Notes: generated from the sequence alone by a model not told the origin. DNA of 64,000 nt from Moringa oleifera (GCA_021397835.1 JAJFZO010000786.1:1-64000), one strand, 5' to 3'. Positions 11,073-24,252 are shown, counted from the first letter of the stretch. Numbers and translations are program-made.

Positions 11073-11839
11073 TGGCCAAATTAAAATGGACAATCAAAAG
11101 GTACGAGGCATTATAGATTGGCGTATGCCAAAGGGGATCTCTGACTTATGATCATTCCTTGGGTTAGCAAATTACTATGAAAAATTTTTCAAGGGATACT
11201 CTAAGAAAGTGAACCCTTTGACGAATTTGCTTAAGAAAAAGCAAACTTGGTGCTAAATGGATGCCTGTTTGCATGCTTTTGAGAAGCTGAAAGCAATGGT
11301 GTCTTTGAAGCCCATTTTGGCCTTGCTAGATTTTGAAAAACCCTTTGAAGTACAAATAGATTCTTCAGATAAGGCCATTTAAAGGTCCTGGTGCAAGAGG
11401 GGCACCTTATTGTTGAAGAATTTAGAGTAGAGGTATTTGGTTCATGAAAAAGAGGTGATTGTTCTGTTTCATTGCTTGGATGTGTGAAGACATTACTTGC
11501 TAGGCAATAACATTATAGTGATGACAGATAATGTGGCAAACAATTACTCAAGACCTAGAAGAAGTTGACTCCTAAGCAAGCATGTTGGTAAGAATTCCTT
11601 ACTGATTTTGATTTTAATTGGCTATACAAACCTAGTTAGCATAATCAGGTAGCAAATTCTTTATGAAGAAAAGAGATAAAAGCCTACAATGTAGCGTTGT
11701 CCTTAGTGCAAGCAATGTTTAATGATTAAGTCAAGGAATAGTCTTACTTGGAATTAAGCTATATGAAGCAAAAGCAACAAGTTTCAGACGGTCTGGTGCA
11801 AAAATATTAGCTAGAGGATGAATTATTGTATACCAAGTG

Positions 11840-13036
11840 CTATATATGGTTTGTGCCAAGTCGCGGTGAATTGAGGCGAAAGTTACTTAATGAAACCCAT
11901 GACCCTCAATGAGCTAGTCACCCAAGAGTTAAGAGAATGATAACTTTGCTGGAAAAGTAGCATTTTTGGCCAAAGATGGAAGAGGACGTAGAGTCTTATG
12001 TTAAGGCTTGTCTTATATGCCAATAAGACAATATCAAAAGAAAGAAAGAGGTAGGATTGTTGCAGCCCCTACCCATTCCAGAGAAGCCATGGCAATCCAT
12101 CTCCATGGACTTCATTGTTAGCTTTATAGAGATGAAAGGTGTGAGATTGATCCTTATGGTAGTTGATCATTTTTATAAGTATGTTATTTTCGTTATTGCA
12201 CCACAAGCTTGTCTAATAGAGATTATGGCCGACCCTATTTTGAGAAATATAGTGAAGTATTATGGGTCACTTGATGTATAATCAGTGAAAGAGACTCATG
12301 GTTCATGGGTCGGTTTGAGATTACTCTTTTTAACATAATGGGGTGAGAATCATAATTCTCAACTGCTGGGCATCCCCAAACTGATGATCAGATCGAGCGA
12401 GTGATCGATCGTGTCAGAAGGGCTCTATTTATTAGCTTATCAGTTTACTCAATATAAAATAGAGATGGTGGAGCATGCCCATGATAGTTTGGCTAAGGCA
12501 GCCAAACGAATGAAAAATTATGCTGATGGAAAGATCAAGGAATTAAAGTTCCATGTGGGGGACAGAGTGATAGGTAAGCTAACCTCACAAATCCAGAAGA
12601 AGGTGATAGATAAGAGATATCATAAAGGACACGCATCAAAGTGTGATGGTTCGTTCAAAGTTGTCAAAAAAGTAGGCAATATGGCATATAGATTGTGGTT
12701 TTTAAACGATTCAAGGTACATCCAACATTTCATGGTAGTTTCTTAAAGAAATATCATGAAGATGCAAACGCATATCAGGTAAAAATAAAAAGAACTCCCT
12801 TAATGGTCTGAAAACACTTTGACAAGGACTTGGCTGAGATCCTTGGTCATAAAATGCTTAGGGCGTGCAAGAAGAATAGATAGACAGAATACTTAGTGCA
12901 ATGGCATGGTGAAGAAGTAGTAGATGCTACAATGGAAAAGGCAATGACCTTATGGCAGTTCTACAATAAAATCAATGCTTACTTAGAATGTGCTTCGACG
13001 ACGACATCAAACTCTTCTGGTGGGAGTGGTTTGTAA
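11840..13036 (+). pseudogene. gypsy copy 1: integrase and chromodomain remnant
   Basis: The zinc-binding part keeps a CLIC pair (about 12008). The core keeps the first Asp in SISMDFI (about 12100), the second in SERDSWF (about 12285) and the Glu in HPQTDDQIERV (about 12370), in broken frames. About 30 codons after the Glu are missing, and sequence resumes at AYQFTQYKIEMVEHAHDSLA (12435). A C-terminal chromodomain follows (AEILGHKML, VQWHGEEVVDATMEKAMTLW), ending in TAA at 13034-13036. The chromodomain places the element among plant chromoviruses. Confidence 0.8.
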
Positions 13037-13751
13037 GGCCTTCACCTATGGGTGGCATGGTGGCACATTGAAGCCATGGCATGGATGCTCATTGAGGCCC
13101 CAATGCAAGTCATGCCATGGATAGCATCACACGAGGGTGCTAACACATAAATAGTACTTCAAAAGGGAATAGCCAACTTGCTAAGGGGTGTTTGGTGAGT
13201 CCTTAATGTGTGGGTCATGAGAGATGGCTCAAGGGGATTGGACCTTTTCGTAAGGCACCTAGCAAAAAAGCAAGTGGAGCACTCGTAACCAATGAACATT
13301 TGCTTGTTTTGGCAGCAAGTTGGGCATGCACGATCATGAGGCATATAGTGTGCGCTTTGATGGCTTAACCTATGCGGTTAGCACTAATTGATGGCAGTAG
13401 TGAAGGATGGGATACTTGTCATGAAAAGCTAAAGCCATATTACCCTAGGGTAGTTAAGGGTATCAACTGCCAAGTTTTATACCTTATTTATTTTATGAGC
13501 AAAGTCATCATGAGTCCATGATGTCCTCCTGCTTTTGGGTTGTAATTTTCTTTAACATGAATCAAAAGGTTAGGAGTGGTTCCCATAATTATCGGTGTGT
13601 CTCTCTTTTACTCTTTCTCGTGTGCATGTGTGGGTTTTTCTTTTGAGCATACTTGATGTTATGTGCATGTGGTGAGAATTGGCTGATGAGTTGGGTGACA
13701 CTTGTGCCATCATTTGGTGAGAAGTTGATCATAGACCTCAACTGTGTGACA
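13037..13751 (+). other. gypsy copy 1: 3' non-coding region and probable 3' LTR end
   Basis: About 715 bp of non-coding sequence follows the chromodomain stop and is shared with copy 2 (44080-44783), from acctatgggtggcatggtgg to gttgatcatagacctcaact. It ends in tgtgaca, a usual gypsy LTR terminus, immediately before 18S sequence. I cannot fix where the LTR begins, because no 5' LTR is present for comparison. Confidence 0.55.
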
Positions 13752-13983
13752 CCTACTATGGTGGTGATGGGACGGGGAAATAGGGTTCGATTCTAGATAA
13801 GGAGCTTAAGAAATAACTACCACATTTAAGGAAGGCAGCAAGCATGCAAAATACGCAATCTTGACACAAAAAGGTAGTAACAATAAATAATAATACAGAG
13901 CTCATTAAGTCTAGTAATTGGAGTGAGTACAATTAAAATCGCTTGACAAGGATCCATTGGAAGGCAAGTTTGGTGCTAGTAGC
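13752..13983 (+). pseudogene. 18S rRNA fragment downstream of gypsy copy 1
   Basis: Runs from cctactatggtggtgatggg (about 18S position 400) to ggcaagtttggtgctagtagc, stopping inside the 530 loop. The 5' boundary is the gypsy end at 13751. The 3' boundary is a switch to inverted ETS. The same 5' boundary is seen at 44784, where 18S continues to its normal end. Confidence 0.88.
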
Positions 13984-14171
13984 GTGTTTGCAGCTTGCTT
14001 GCATGAGGTGTAATTATCTTGCATGGCGTGCATTGTGTTACACCACATTGGGCTGGGAACATGATGACTGGATAAGGTTTCCACTTAGCCTATGAGTGGC
14101 ACAATACAAAGACAATTAATTCAAATCATCGAATTTAGTTTCTGAAAGCATGCAATGTAGGGTCCTAATGT
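13984..14171 (-). other. Inverted 5' ETS fragment
   Basis: The minus strand matches the ETS segment at about 7260-7420: gctttcagaaactaaattcg then gatgatttgaattaattgtc and gctaagtggaaacc correspond to gctttcataaatagaatttg, gatgattcaaattagtcatc and gcctaggtggaaacc. It lies between an 18S piece and a 26S piece that are both sense, so at least two breakpoints are needed. Confidence 0.68.
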
Positions 14172-15467
14172 TACTTGAATTGTAGTCTGAATGATAGACC
14201 AGGGCCTAAGTCCCTTGGAAAGGTGCACCAAAAAAGGTGAAAGCCTCGTTCTGCATTGACCGCACCACAAGGCGCTATAAATAATTCAAGTTTTTTAGGA
14301 ATGTAGCCCCAACTAGGTGAAAATTTTATCCAAGGCCAAATACACGCGAGAGACCGATAGCGAACAAGTATAATGAAGGAAACATTCAAAAGACTTTGAA
14401 AAGAGAGTCAAAAAGTGCTTGAAATTGTCCGAAGGGAACTATATTAGGGTCAATGATGCCCCTTGGCTAGATGTGGAACGATCACAAGCTAATCCATCGA
14501 TCGACCCGGGGTGTGAATTGATGTGAATCATGATGGCAGCCTAAGCCCGAGTGTTTGATACGATTGTGGCAACCACTATTTTTAACATTATTTTACCAAT
14601 TTTGTGAATTGAAGGCAGGGCATTGCCCCTCTTTTTAGACCCAAGGCCAGTCATGGTTGGCCAATTTGGGCAAACGACTTTGTCAGTGGGGAGTTTAGCT
14701 AGTGGTACATCTGTTAAAAGATAACACAAGTCTCCTAAGATGAGCTTAATGAGAACAGAAATCCCATATGGAAAAAAAGAGTAAAAGCTCGTTTGATTCT
14801 AATTTCCAATATGAATATGAACCATGAAAGCATGGCCTATCGATCATTTGGACCTTTAAAATTTGAAGCTAGAGGTGTCAGAAAAGTTACCACACGGATA
14901 ACTGGCTTATGGTGACCGAAGGTTTATAATGACAATGCTTTTTAATCCTTCGATGTCAGCTCTTCCTATCATTGTGAAGACAAATTCGCTAAGTGTTCAA
15001 TTGTTAACTTACCAATATGGAACATGAGCTTCATTTAAATCGTCATGAGATTGGTTAATTTTACTCCACCAATGCCCGCATCACAATAGTAATTTAACCT
15101 AGTATGAGAAAAACTATTGATTCCCATAATTAGTCATCATGTTTGGTTAAAAAGCTAGTGGCATGAAGTTATCATTCTTTTATTATCACAAAATGCCTCT
15201 ATGTCAAAATTTAGGCTAGAAACAATGCATGCACCTACCGCTTGATCGATGACCTGCAATAGAGGCCTCTCGCCCTCTAAAAGCATGTGTCATTGGCCAA
15301 GCCCGTGCGGTGGAAGACCTTGCAAGCTGCTTTCAAGTATGACTCCCACCAACCAGCAGGTAGAATCTTTTGCGGATGACTTAAATATGTGACAAGGTAT
15401 TATAAGTGGCAGAGTGGCCTTGCTGCCACAATCCATTGAGATTTAGCCCTTTGTCAGTTCAATTCAT
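14172..15467 (+). pseudogene. 26S rRNA with a large internal deletion (left arm)
   Basis: Starts inside the 26S 5' domain (acttgaattgtagtctg) and ends at the 26S 3' end (ccattgagatttagcccttt). At about 14570 it jumps from the 5' domain (gtgtttgatacgattgtgg) to the 3' third (ccactatttttaacattatt), losing about 2 kb. The sarcin-ricin loop is present but changed (agtatgagaaaaactatt). The same deletion joint occurs in the inverted copy at about 39675, which ties the two together. Confidence 0.9.
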
Positions 15468-15640
15468 CCTTCCCTATAACCCTAATAATAATTGTCCCTT
15501 TGTTTTGGACCATCGATGCCACGAGGTCTGAACTTGACCCTTAAAATAAAGACCCCAGAAAAAGAGGCAAGTCCCTTAGGTTTTAAAGAATGAGAATCAC
15601 GAGGGAAAACACTTAGAAAAATATCTAGTAGGCTTAGGGA
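15468..15640 (+). other. 26S 3' spacer, sense
   Basis: Conserved non-repeated spacer just after 26S: ataataattgtccctttgtt, gaccatcgatgccacgaggt, gagggaaaacacttag and ctagtaggcttagggaacca. It recurs at 50160-50340 and, inverted, at 38315-38502 and 38905-39137. It may contain the pre-rRNA 3' end region, but I see no proven terminator. Confidence 0.65.
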
Positions 15641-18450
15641 ACCAAGTGTTACTCCAAAGAAAATAACAATAATTTGTCTCTTATCGCCATTTCCCTTGAG
15701 TATGTGCCCATCAAGTATGCCATATGGACAATGTCTAAAGGAATAGGAGGCAAGTCATTGATGCCCCAAATAGGCATGGCATGGGCACAAGGCCTAATGT
15801 TTTATGGCCTAAGGCACGACAGCCAATCCAAGAGTGCCCCGTCTGAGCTAACCCCTGTTTGCTATGTCCCTTGATCGTGTCCCCAATGAGTGTACCACAA
15901 GTGTTAAATTGCCTAGTCCAAGGGCTTGAGAGGGAAGTCACAGCTGCCCCTAGTAAGCATGGCATAGGTGTAAGCCCAAGCGTGCCAGCCCCTTATGGTT
16001 ATGTCCTTCAATTATATGCCTAGTAAGCGTGCCATGAGTGCGTCATCGCCTAATCCAAGAGCATGGGAGGCAATCCATGGCTACCTCAATAGGCACTGCA
16101 TGGCCATAAGGCCCAGCGTACTACGACATAAGGCAAGCCAGCCTAGCTAAGAATGCCTATGCGAGTCAGCCTCTCGTCACTATGTCCTTCAATCATGTGC
16201 CCATCGAGTGTGCCATGAGCACCATGTTGCCTAGTCCAATGGCATAAGAGGCAAGCCATGACTACCTTGTGCAAGCATGGCATGGCCATAAGGCTTAACA
16301 TGTTGTAACACAAGGAGTGCCAACGAAGCCAGCCCCTCTAGTAACATCCCTCAATTGTTTCCCTAGTGAGCGTGTGACGAGCACTGCATTGCCTAATCGA
16401 AGGGCATGAGAGGCAAGTAATTGTAGTGCTAAGTAGGCATTGCATGGGTACAAGTCCCAGCATGCTGAGGCATAAGGCGGGCTAGCCAAGCCAAAAGCAC
16501 CCCATGCGAGCTAGCCTCTCGTCACTACGTCCTTCAATCATGTGCCCAGCGAGTGTGCCATGATCACCATGTTGCCTAATCCAAAGGGACAAAAGGCAAG
16601 CCATGACTGCCTCCTACAAGCAAGGCATACGCATACGACCTAGCATGCTGTAGCACAAGGTGTGCCACTTAAACCAAGAGTGCCCCACATGGGCCAGCCC
16701 CTCTAATAACATCCCTTAATCATTTCCTTAACGAACGTACCATGAGCACCGCGGTGCCTAATCGAAGGCCACGGGAGGCAAGTAATGACAACCCCAAGTA
16801 GGCATTGCATGGGCACAAGTCCTAGCATGTTGAGCCATAAGAAGGGCCAGCAAGGCTGAGAGCGCCCTACGCGAGTTAGACCCTCATCATTTTATCCCTT
16901 AACCATATGCCCAATGAGCGTGCCATGGGCACCACATCGCGTAATACAAGGGCATGGAAGGCAAGCCATGGCTTCCGCTAATAGGCATGGCATGGGCACA
17001 AGGCCTAGCTTGCCATGAATGCCCCATGAGAGCTTGCCCTTAGTCACTATGTCCCTCAATCGTGTGCCCAGTGAGTGTGCTACAAGCACCGTACTGCCTT
17101 GTTTAATGGCATCACTAGTAAGCCACGATTGCCCTTAGTAGGCATTGAATTGGCGCAACGACTAGCATGCTGCAGCACAAGGCACACCAGTTGAGCTAAG
17201 AGCGCCCCACACTAGCTAGCCTCTCGTCACTACGTCCCTCGATCATCTACACAGTAAGCATGCCACCGGCATCATCGCCTTGTCCAAGGCCATGGAGGCA
17301 AGCCATGGATACCTGCAACAATCATGGTATGGGCATAAGGCCCAGTGTGCTGTGGCTCAAGGCGTACCAACCAAGCTAAGAGTGCCGTATTCCAGCTAGT
17401 CCTTTGTCACTAAGTCCCTTGATCTTATGCCCAAGGAGTGTGCCATGAGAGCCAGGTCACCTTGTCCAAAGGTGTGAAAGGTAAGCTACAGCTACCCGTA
17501 GTAAGCACAATTTTGGTATATGGACCAACATGGTGCAACACAAGGAATGCTAGCCAAGCCAAGAGCACCCCACACGAACTAGCCCCTCATTGTTACATCC
17601 CTTGATCATATGCCTAACGAGCATGCCATGAGCACTCCATTGACTTGTCCAAGGGCATAGAAGATAGGCCATAGGCATAACATGGGCTTAAGTCCCAGAA
17701 TGCTGCAACACAAGGTGCGCTAAGCAAGGCAAGAGTACCCCAAGCGAGTGAGCCCCTCCTTGCTATGCCCCTCAATTGTGTCCCTAAAAAGCATGCCACC
17801 AGTGTCATGTTGCTTGGTCTAAGGCCACGGATGGCAAGCTGTGGATGCTAATAATGGGCACAAGATCTGACATGCTGCAGTACTAAGGCCCTCGATTGTG
17901 TGCCTAACTAGCGTGCGACAAGCATCACCTCGCTTGGTCTAAAGGCATAAGAGTCAAACCCTAATTTCTCTTAATAGGCACAGCATGGGTGTAAGGCCTA
18001 ATATGCTACATCAAAAAGCGCACTAGCCAAGCCAAGAGTGCCGCATGTGAGCTAGCCTATTATCATTACGTCCTTTCATCGGGTGCCTAGCCAGCATCAC
18101 ATAAGCACCATGTCACCTAGTCCCAGAGCATAGGAGTAAGCCATAGCTGCCTCTAACATGCACAATGTGGGCACAAGGCTCAACATACTACGATGTAAGG
18201 TGCGCTAGTCGGGCAAAAAGCATCCTACATGAGCCAGGCCCTCGTCGCCATGTTTTCGATCGTGTGCCTAATGAGTGTGCCATAAGCGTCTCATCACCTA
18301 GTCGAACGGCATAAAAGGCAAGCCACAGCTAACTCTAGTAAGCATGGCATGGGCACAAAAAGCAAGCCACAGCTAACCCTAGTAAGCATGGGATGGGCAC
18401 AAGACCCAACGTGCTATAGGAAGGCATGTTAGCCAAACCAAAAGCACCCT
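15641..18450 (+). repeat. IGS satellite array of about 180-bp units, sense (about 15 units)
   Basis: Units recur about every 170-190 bp, marked by gcatgggcacaaggcc-type blocks (for example 15772, 15960, 16270, 16440, 16800, 16985) and by ctcgatcgtgtgcccagcga-type blocks. They diverge through C-to-T and G-to-A changes, and some are shortened (near 16090 and 17850). The array follows the 26S 3' spacer directly, as IGS subrepeats do. Reading frames of 60-80 codons inside are by-products of the period and are not conserved from unit to unit. Confidence 0.88.
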
Positions 18451-20997
18451 ACACAAGCAAGCCTAAGCACATTGTAAGGCATCGCATGTGCTATGGTTTA
18501 GATCATGGCCTTAAGTTGTACCAGACTGTCAGGGCAACTAGAAGTGATTGCAAGTTTACAAGACAAGGTAGCATGCATGCATCCTAAGCCATCTAGAGGC
18601 AATGCTACACCAACGTGCTGACTGCAATACCTAATTGCGAACTTTTTAGGAATTAATGGTTTTTTGCATGTTGAATTGCTCCAAAAATGACTCAAATAAA
18701 TCATGTACTTCATTAGGAGTTTGCCCCTCAAATTTGGGAGCATTTCTGCTCACAAATTTTTTTTTTCATGATTTTTTGAATTTTAGGATGTGTAAAATTC
18801 ATTAAAAAAAAAAGATGCTATGAAAACTCTAAACTTTTTTTGTTGGTAGACCTTGTTATTCTTTACATCTATGCAAAATTTTAGCACAACTTTGCAAATA
18901 ATTTTTAGGCCCATTATGATAGCAACATATATTGATGTTTCCTTATGCAAGAAATGAATTTCCATTTAAGACTCTTTAGAGGGAAGGAGCTCACCTGCTT
19001 GGTGGCTGCTCACAGGCGATGCATGCTCCCTCCCTACCTAGACACATGGACAGCATTTAGCATGGGAAATCGAGCATACAAGGTATGGGCACAAGGCCCA
19101 ATGTGCCACAACATAACATGTGCCAACCAAACCAAAAGAGCCCCACACTAGCCAATCTTGGTCATTATGTCCATTGATCACGTGCCTAGCAATCGTGCCA
19201 TGAGCACTTGGTCCAAGGCATGGGAGGCTAGCCACGGTTCTCCCCATCAATCAAGGCATAGGCGTCGAATGTGCTATTGGTGTTGATTACATCAGCTAGT
19301 TCGGCTAGACCATGGCCTCAAAGTGTTTTAGACACTTAAGGCAGGCATAGGTGCCTATAGGTGCACTAGACAAGGCAACACGCATGCACCATGGGCAATC
19401 TAAAGGCAAGATTAGACGAAAGTGCTAGCCATAGTGGCCAGTTACAAACTCTTTTACGATTTAATGATCTGTCAATTACTCAATTGCTCCAGAAATGACT
19501 CAGATAAATTTTGTAATTCATTAAGAGTCTGCCCTTAAATTTGGGAGCATTCAAACTCACGATATAATTTTCATGATTTTTTTGAGTTTTTGACTATATA
19601 AAATTCATAAAAAACAATTGAAAACTCAAAAAATTCTTTTTTTTTATTCGTAGATCTGATTATTCTTTACATCAATTCAAAATTTTAGCTCAAAATTCCT
19701 TAAAAATAATTATTTTGATCCATTGTGACAACTCATATATATTGAAATTTCCTCGTATCGAAAGTGAATTTTCATTTAAGACTCTCTAGGAGGGAGGAGC
19801 TTATCTGCTTGGGGGCTGCTTACGGGCCATGCGTGCTCCCCTACCCAATCTTATGGGTAGGCACTAGCATGGGAAATCATAGCACAAATGGAATGGGCGC
19901 AAGGCCTAGTGTGCTATGGCATAAAGGTGGCTGGTCAAGACTGCCCCTCATCGCTACCTTGATCATGTGCCCAGCGAGCGTGCCACGAGCATGCCATGAG
20001 TGCTTGCTTCAAGGGTACCAACAGCTAGCCATTACATTCCCCATCACACATGACATGGGTGCAAGGCCCAACATGCTATAGCACAAGCCGCACTAGCCAA
20101 GAGAAGGGCACCCTACCAGTAGGCTTGACCATAGCCTGAAGCTGTGCTAGACTTTGAAGGTAGCTATAGGTGGCTGTAAGTGCAGTGGATAGTGGAACAT
20201 GCATGCACCCTAGGCAATTTAGAAGCTACGCTGCACCGATGTGCTAATTGTAATGCCCAATTGTGAACTTTTTATTAATTAAAAGTCTTTTCATTACTAA
20301 ATTGTTCATTAAATGACCCAAATTAATCGTCCAATTCATTAGAAGGTGCCCTCAAATTTGGACGCATTCCAACTTACAAGTTATCTTTTATGACCTTTTG
20401 AATTGTAGGCCGTATAAAATTCACCAAAAAAAATTTTGATGCTTAAAAAATTCTAAAATGTTTTTTCATTGGTAGACTCGATTGCTTTCTACATCTTTAC
20501 AAAATTTCAGCATAAAACTCCTTCTAAATAATTTTTTAGACCCATTATGACAGCTCAGATATATTAATGTTCTCTCTTTCTTTAAGTAAATTTTCTTATA
20601 AGACTCTTTAGGAGAGCAGAGCTCACCTACTTGGGGGCACTCATGAGCCATGCGTGCTTTTCCCGACTCACTTATAAGAGTAGGCACTAGGCATGAGAAA
20701 CCCAGCATACATGACATGGGCACAAGGACCAGTGTGCTACGACACAAGTTATGCCAGCCAAGCCAAGAGAGCCCCATTCGAGCCAACCCTTCATCGCTAC
20801 ATCCTCGATCGTGTGCCCAATAAGCATGCCATGAGCACCTAGTCCAAGGGCATGAGAGGCTAGCCATGGCTATCTCTAGTAAGCATAGCGTGGGTGCAAA
20901 GTTTAAAATGCTATAGAATAAGGCATGTTAGCCAAGCCTAGAGCCCCCACACTAGCAAGCTGTAAGCACGCTATAAGGCATCGCTCATGCTGTGTGG
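18451..20997 (+). repeat. Three long IGS units of about 0.8 kb, sense
   Basis: Each unit has a gene-like GC half and an A/T-rich half. The landmark ttcatttaagactctttag-type block lies at about 18960, 19772 and 20595, a spacing of about 810-825 bp. Other shared blocks are aagtgaattttcatttaaga and agctcacctgcttggtgg. One 180-bp-like unit is embedded in each. The array stops at about 20997 inside a unit, where the TNP2 coding sequence of a CACTA element begins on the minus strand. Confidence 0.85.
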
Positions 20998-23094
20998 CTC
21001 AAATCTTGCTGTAATTTGCCTAGTTTTGAAACATCCACAACCTTATTACACTAAGCATTGAAGAAGAAGCAAAATCTCATTATTGCATATCTAACATGTT
21101 TTGGCAAAACTAAGCGAATAGCCAATGGTAGAAGTTGTTGCATAAGAGCATGACAATTGTAAGACTTAAGACCTTGAATTTTCATATCCATCATTGACAT
21201 AAGATTTTTAAAATTTGAAGAATACCTATCTGAAACTTTTATGTTTGATAATGTCTCACAAAACATCCTTATCTCTAATTTGCTTAAAGTGTAACAAGCA
21301 ACTAGTAAATAAGTACGGCCATTTTCAACCTTGGGAGCTAACTCTTTCCTTAAGCCAATTTCTACAAGATCTAGTCGAGTGTTGATCCCATCTTTAGATA
21401 TTTCAAGAATATTAAGTAAAGTTCCATAAATGCTTTCGCAAGCATTTTCTTCAATATGCATTACATCCAAAATGTGTCGAACATGTAAATGTTTCCAATA
21501 TTCAAAGACGAAAAGCATGATTTCTTCGTAAAGCATGTTTGAATATTGTCATTCAATCTTTTACGCCGTGTCATTTTTCTCTTAGCAACTATTTTTTTAC
21601 CCCATACATTAGTAATAAAACTTACTTTCTGTAGTATTTCTTCTCTACCTAGTGCATAAGGAGGTGAACCGGTTTCATGTTATCCATTGAATGCTTTCTT
21701 TTGCTTTCTAAATGGGTGATTGTTTGGAAGGAATCGTCTATGACCCATATATATATACATATATTCTTCTTACGATGTTGTAATCTATAAGTATACGTGC
21801 TTTCACCATATATTGGACAAGCATAATATCCCTTAACTGAACAGCCAGAAAGATTCCCATAAGCAGAAAAATCATTAATTATCCATAATAAAATAGCTCA
21901 TAATGTAAAAAACTCTTTCTGGTAAGAATCATAGACTTTTACACCAACCTCCCATAAAAGCTTCAAATCATCAATCAACGGAGCAGGATATACATCAATA
22001 TCATTACCTGATTGGCGAGGTCCTGATATAAGCAAGGATAACATCATGAATTTTCGTTTCATACATAACCAAGGTGGTAGATTATATGTTATCATTACCA
22101 CTGGCCAACAACTATATGCAGTGCTAAGAGAACTATGTGGATTTATTCAATCAATAGAAATAACCAATCGAAGATTTCTGTGTTTGGATGTAAAACTTGG
22201 CCACTTAAAGTCTATTAACTTCCAAGCAAGTGAATCGGTAGGATGTCTTAGTTTCCTATCTACTTCCTTTTTATTAGCATGCCAAGTTAAATGTTATGCA
22301 ATTTGTGATGACTGAAACATTCGCTTGAACAGTGGAATAGGAGAAAAGTACCACAATACTTTAGTAGGAATCCCTTTCGTTTGGTTTTTTACCTTACCAT
22401 TTTCTTTCCACCTTGATAGTCCACAAGTAGGACAAGATAATAAATTCTTATACTCCTTTCTATAGAGTATACAATCATTCGAGCAAGCATGTATTTTCTT
22501 ATAATGTAAACCCAATGCGTTCATAGTTTTTTTTTTTTTTTTGCTTCATACATCGATGTAAGGATTTTATTTCTAGTAGGAAACATATCAGACAAACAAC
22601 TTAACAAATCAGAAAAGCTTTTATCTGACCACCCAAACTTTCCTTTTATATTATATAATCTCATCAATGCAAACAACTTAGCATATTTCATATTACCAGG
22701 ATATAAAGGCTTTTCTGCATCTTCTAGTAAGTTCTAAAATAATCCGGGATCATCTTGATAATATTCAAATGCATCATTAACCATGTCTATTGTATTGTCA
22801 ATATGATCATCCTTGTAAGATTCATCAAACACTGATTTCTTATTTGTGCAAAAATCTAGAAGAACACTCTTCTCCATACCAAATCCATCTCTTATACCTC
22901 TGATCAATCCTTTTACTAAACAAATGATGCTTTACTTCTTCAACACTTAATAATGTCAAATTAGAACACGATTGACAAGGACATCTAATGAATGTAGGAT
23001 CTTCACAATGAGAAATGGCAAAAGCAAGAAACTCATCCACTCCATCAGAAGACTCCTTGGACAATCAATCCAAGGGCATCTAAGATTTATCCAT
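20998..23094 (-). pseudogene. TNP2: TNP2-type CACTA transposase, element A
   Basis: En/Spm transposase of the TNP2 family, which binds element ends and cuts them. About 700 codons remain, largely in one frame. The N-terminus at 23094 reads MDKS-stop-MPLD-stop, where the family has a Trp at the first stop (TGG to TAG). A transposase-associated N-terminal domain follows with the RCPCQSC cysteine pair. Then come family blocks LLEDAEKPLYPG, KLFALMRLYNIKGKFGWSDK, YKKIHACSNDCILYRKEY, TYNLPPWLCMKRKFM, LDVMHIEENACESIYGTLLN and LLPLAIR. It ends abruptly at the IGS joint. A run of 16 T at 22527-22542 falls inside the frame as a poly-Lys stretch. Confidence 0.9.
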
Positions 23095-24252
23095 ATTTTA
23101 CCCTATGATGACAAATAAAAGAAAACCCACTCATTATGCATGTTTATTGTGTATGTAATACATATCATGTAAAGTAATGTTATTGCAAAAATAAGATAAG
23201 AAACAAGGTGCCCACTAGATTGAAAGGCCTTAGGCAAAGCGGAGACTATTTCTTTTAAACACATGGTACATTAGTAGACTACTAAGGAATTATCAACCTG
23301 AAATGATGTTAGCTGTGCAGAAAAAGTGGTAGCTTCTATCTAAAGGGTTTTGACCTTTCTTTCAAGTTCTATTAATATGTAACAAGCTTTCTTTTCTTTT
23401 GAACGAGCAACTGACTATCACAGTAATTATCATGCATGATGAACCATATCATCTGTGAGGAAAAAAAAACCTTTATTACTTGCACAGCAAAATACTAAAA
23501 AAAGTTCCACTTTAATTGAAGTACCGGTGTATCAATAAAGTTTTTCTCTCAATGATTATTCTTTTATTATTGGTTTGTCTTTGCTTTAACTAAAGTAATC
23601 CCTAATCCATCAAGTACTGTGTGTTAACAAGACACACTAGTTATCAATTATCCAAAATATTTATAAAACTAATATTTTCTACTATGATTTACTTGGAGTT
23701 TCTAGTATCACAGTAGAAACTAAACTGGAATTCAAAATGCCAAAAAAATGCTTAACACATGCAAACTGTTTGATAAATTGATAAAGACACAATTATAATA
23801 GAAATTGAGTTGAAGTTATAGAATTCTTCAAGCAAATATTAGCAGTCTTTTATGGTAAGCAACATGGATTACACTATATAGAAAGTCAAGGATTTAGTTC
23901 ATGTACTAAATGTCAGTCCTATGGTTACGGCAAAACCAAACTAAGCCTGCTTTGCTAGCTCAGTTATTTCTAACTAAATAATTAATAATTGTAGGGTTAC
24001 CAAGCTAAATTACAGAGATGTAAGAGGCACATCATTTACTATAAACCAGCAACAAGACTTTGTTAAACTATGGATAACAAGCATTAACAACCATTCACAG
24101 AGCAAGCCAAGATCTTTGATTTAGATAAAAATAAAGCAAAATTACTTCAATAGGAAGCATTCTAACAAGTTATAGCTTGAAACAATGACTCTTTCCAGAA
24201 AAAAATGTGCAATTCACTTGATATATCTTAAGGTGGGTAGTGATTGCATTTC
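23095..24252. other. 5' non-coding part of CACTA element A, no gene seen
   Basis: A/T-rich sequence between the TNP2 start and a tandem duplication. No coding region, RNA gene or repeat family is recognised. It probably holds the promoter and leader of the minus-strand TNP2 gene, but no clear TATA box can be chosen. Confidence 0.5.

Larger units (their letters stand above)
9328..13751 (+). mobile_element. Ty3/gypsy retrotransposon copy 1, chromovirus-like, 5'-truncated
   Basis: Domain order is gag zinc knuckle tail, protease, reverse transcriptase, RNase H, integrase, chromodomain, then a 3' non-coding or LTR region, all on the plus strand with many stops and frameshifts. It is strongly similar to copy 2 (40641-44783) throughout. 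The 5' part of gag and the 5' LTR are absent: it begins inside the zinc knuckle next to a CACTA end. The 3' end (tgtgaca, 13745-13751) joins the 18S sequence cctactatgg directly. It is not capable of movement. Confidence 0.88.

Noticed and set aside
13037..13751. Exact start of the gypsy 3' LTR
   Set aside because: There is no 5' LTR to compare with, and no single polypurine tract plus TG start stands out, so no start is claimed.
15641..18450. Many 60-80 codon open frames, mostly on the minus strand, in the IGS arrays (also 36.4-38.3 and 57.5-64 kb)
   Set aside because: They follow the repeat period (180 is divisible by three), change length from unit to unit, and lack family similarity. They are by-products of the satellite.
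15641..18450. Regularly spaced repeats that might suggest a CRISPR array
   Set aside because: The repeats are about 180 bp, contiguous and diverged, with no unique spacers, in plant nuclear rDNA.
18925..18950. catatattgatgtttcc in each long IGS unit as a Pol I start site
   Set aside because: It lacks the AGGG part of the plant consensus and is not followed by ETS; the tatatgaggg sites at the ETS start fit better.
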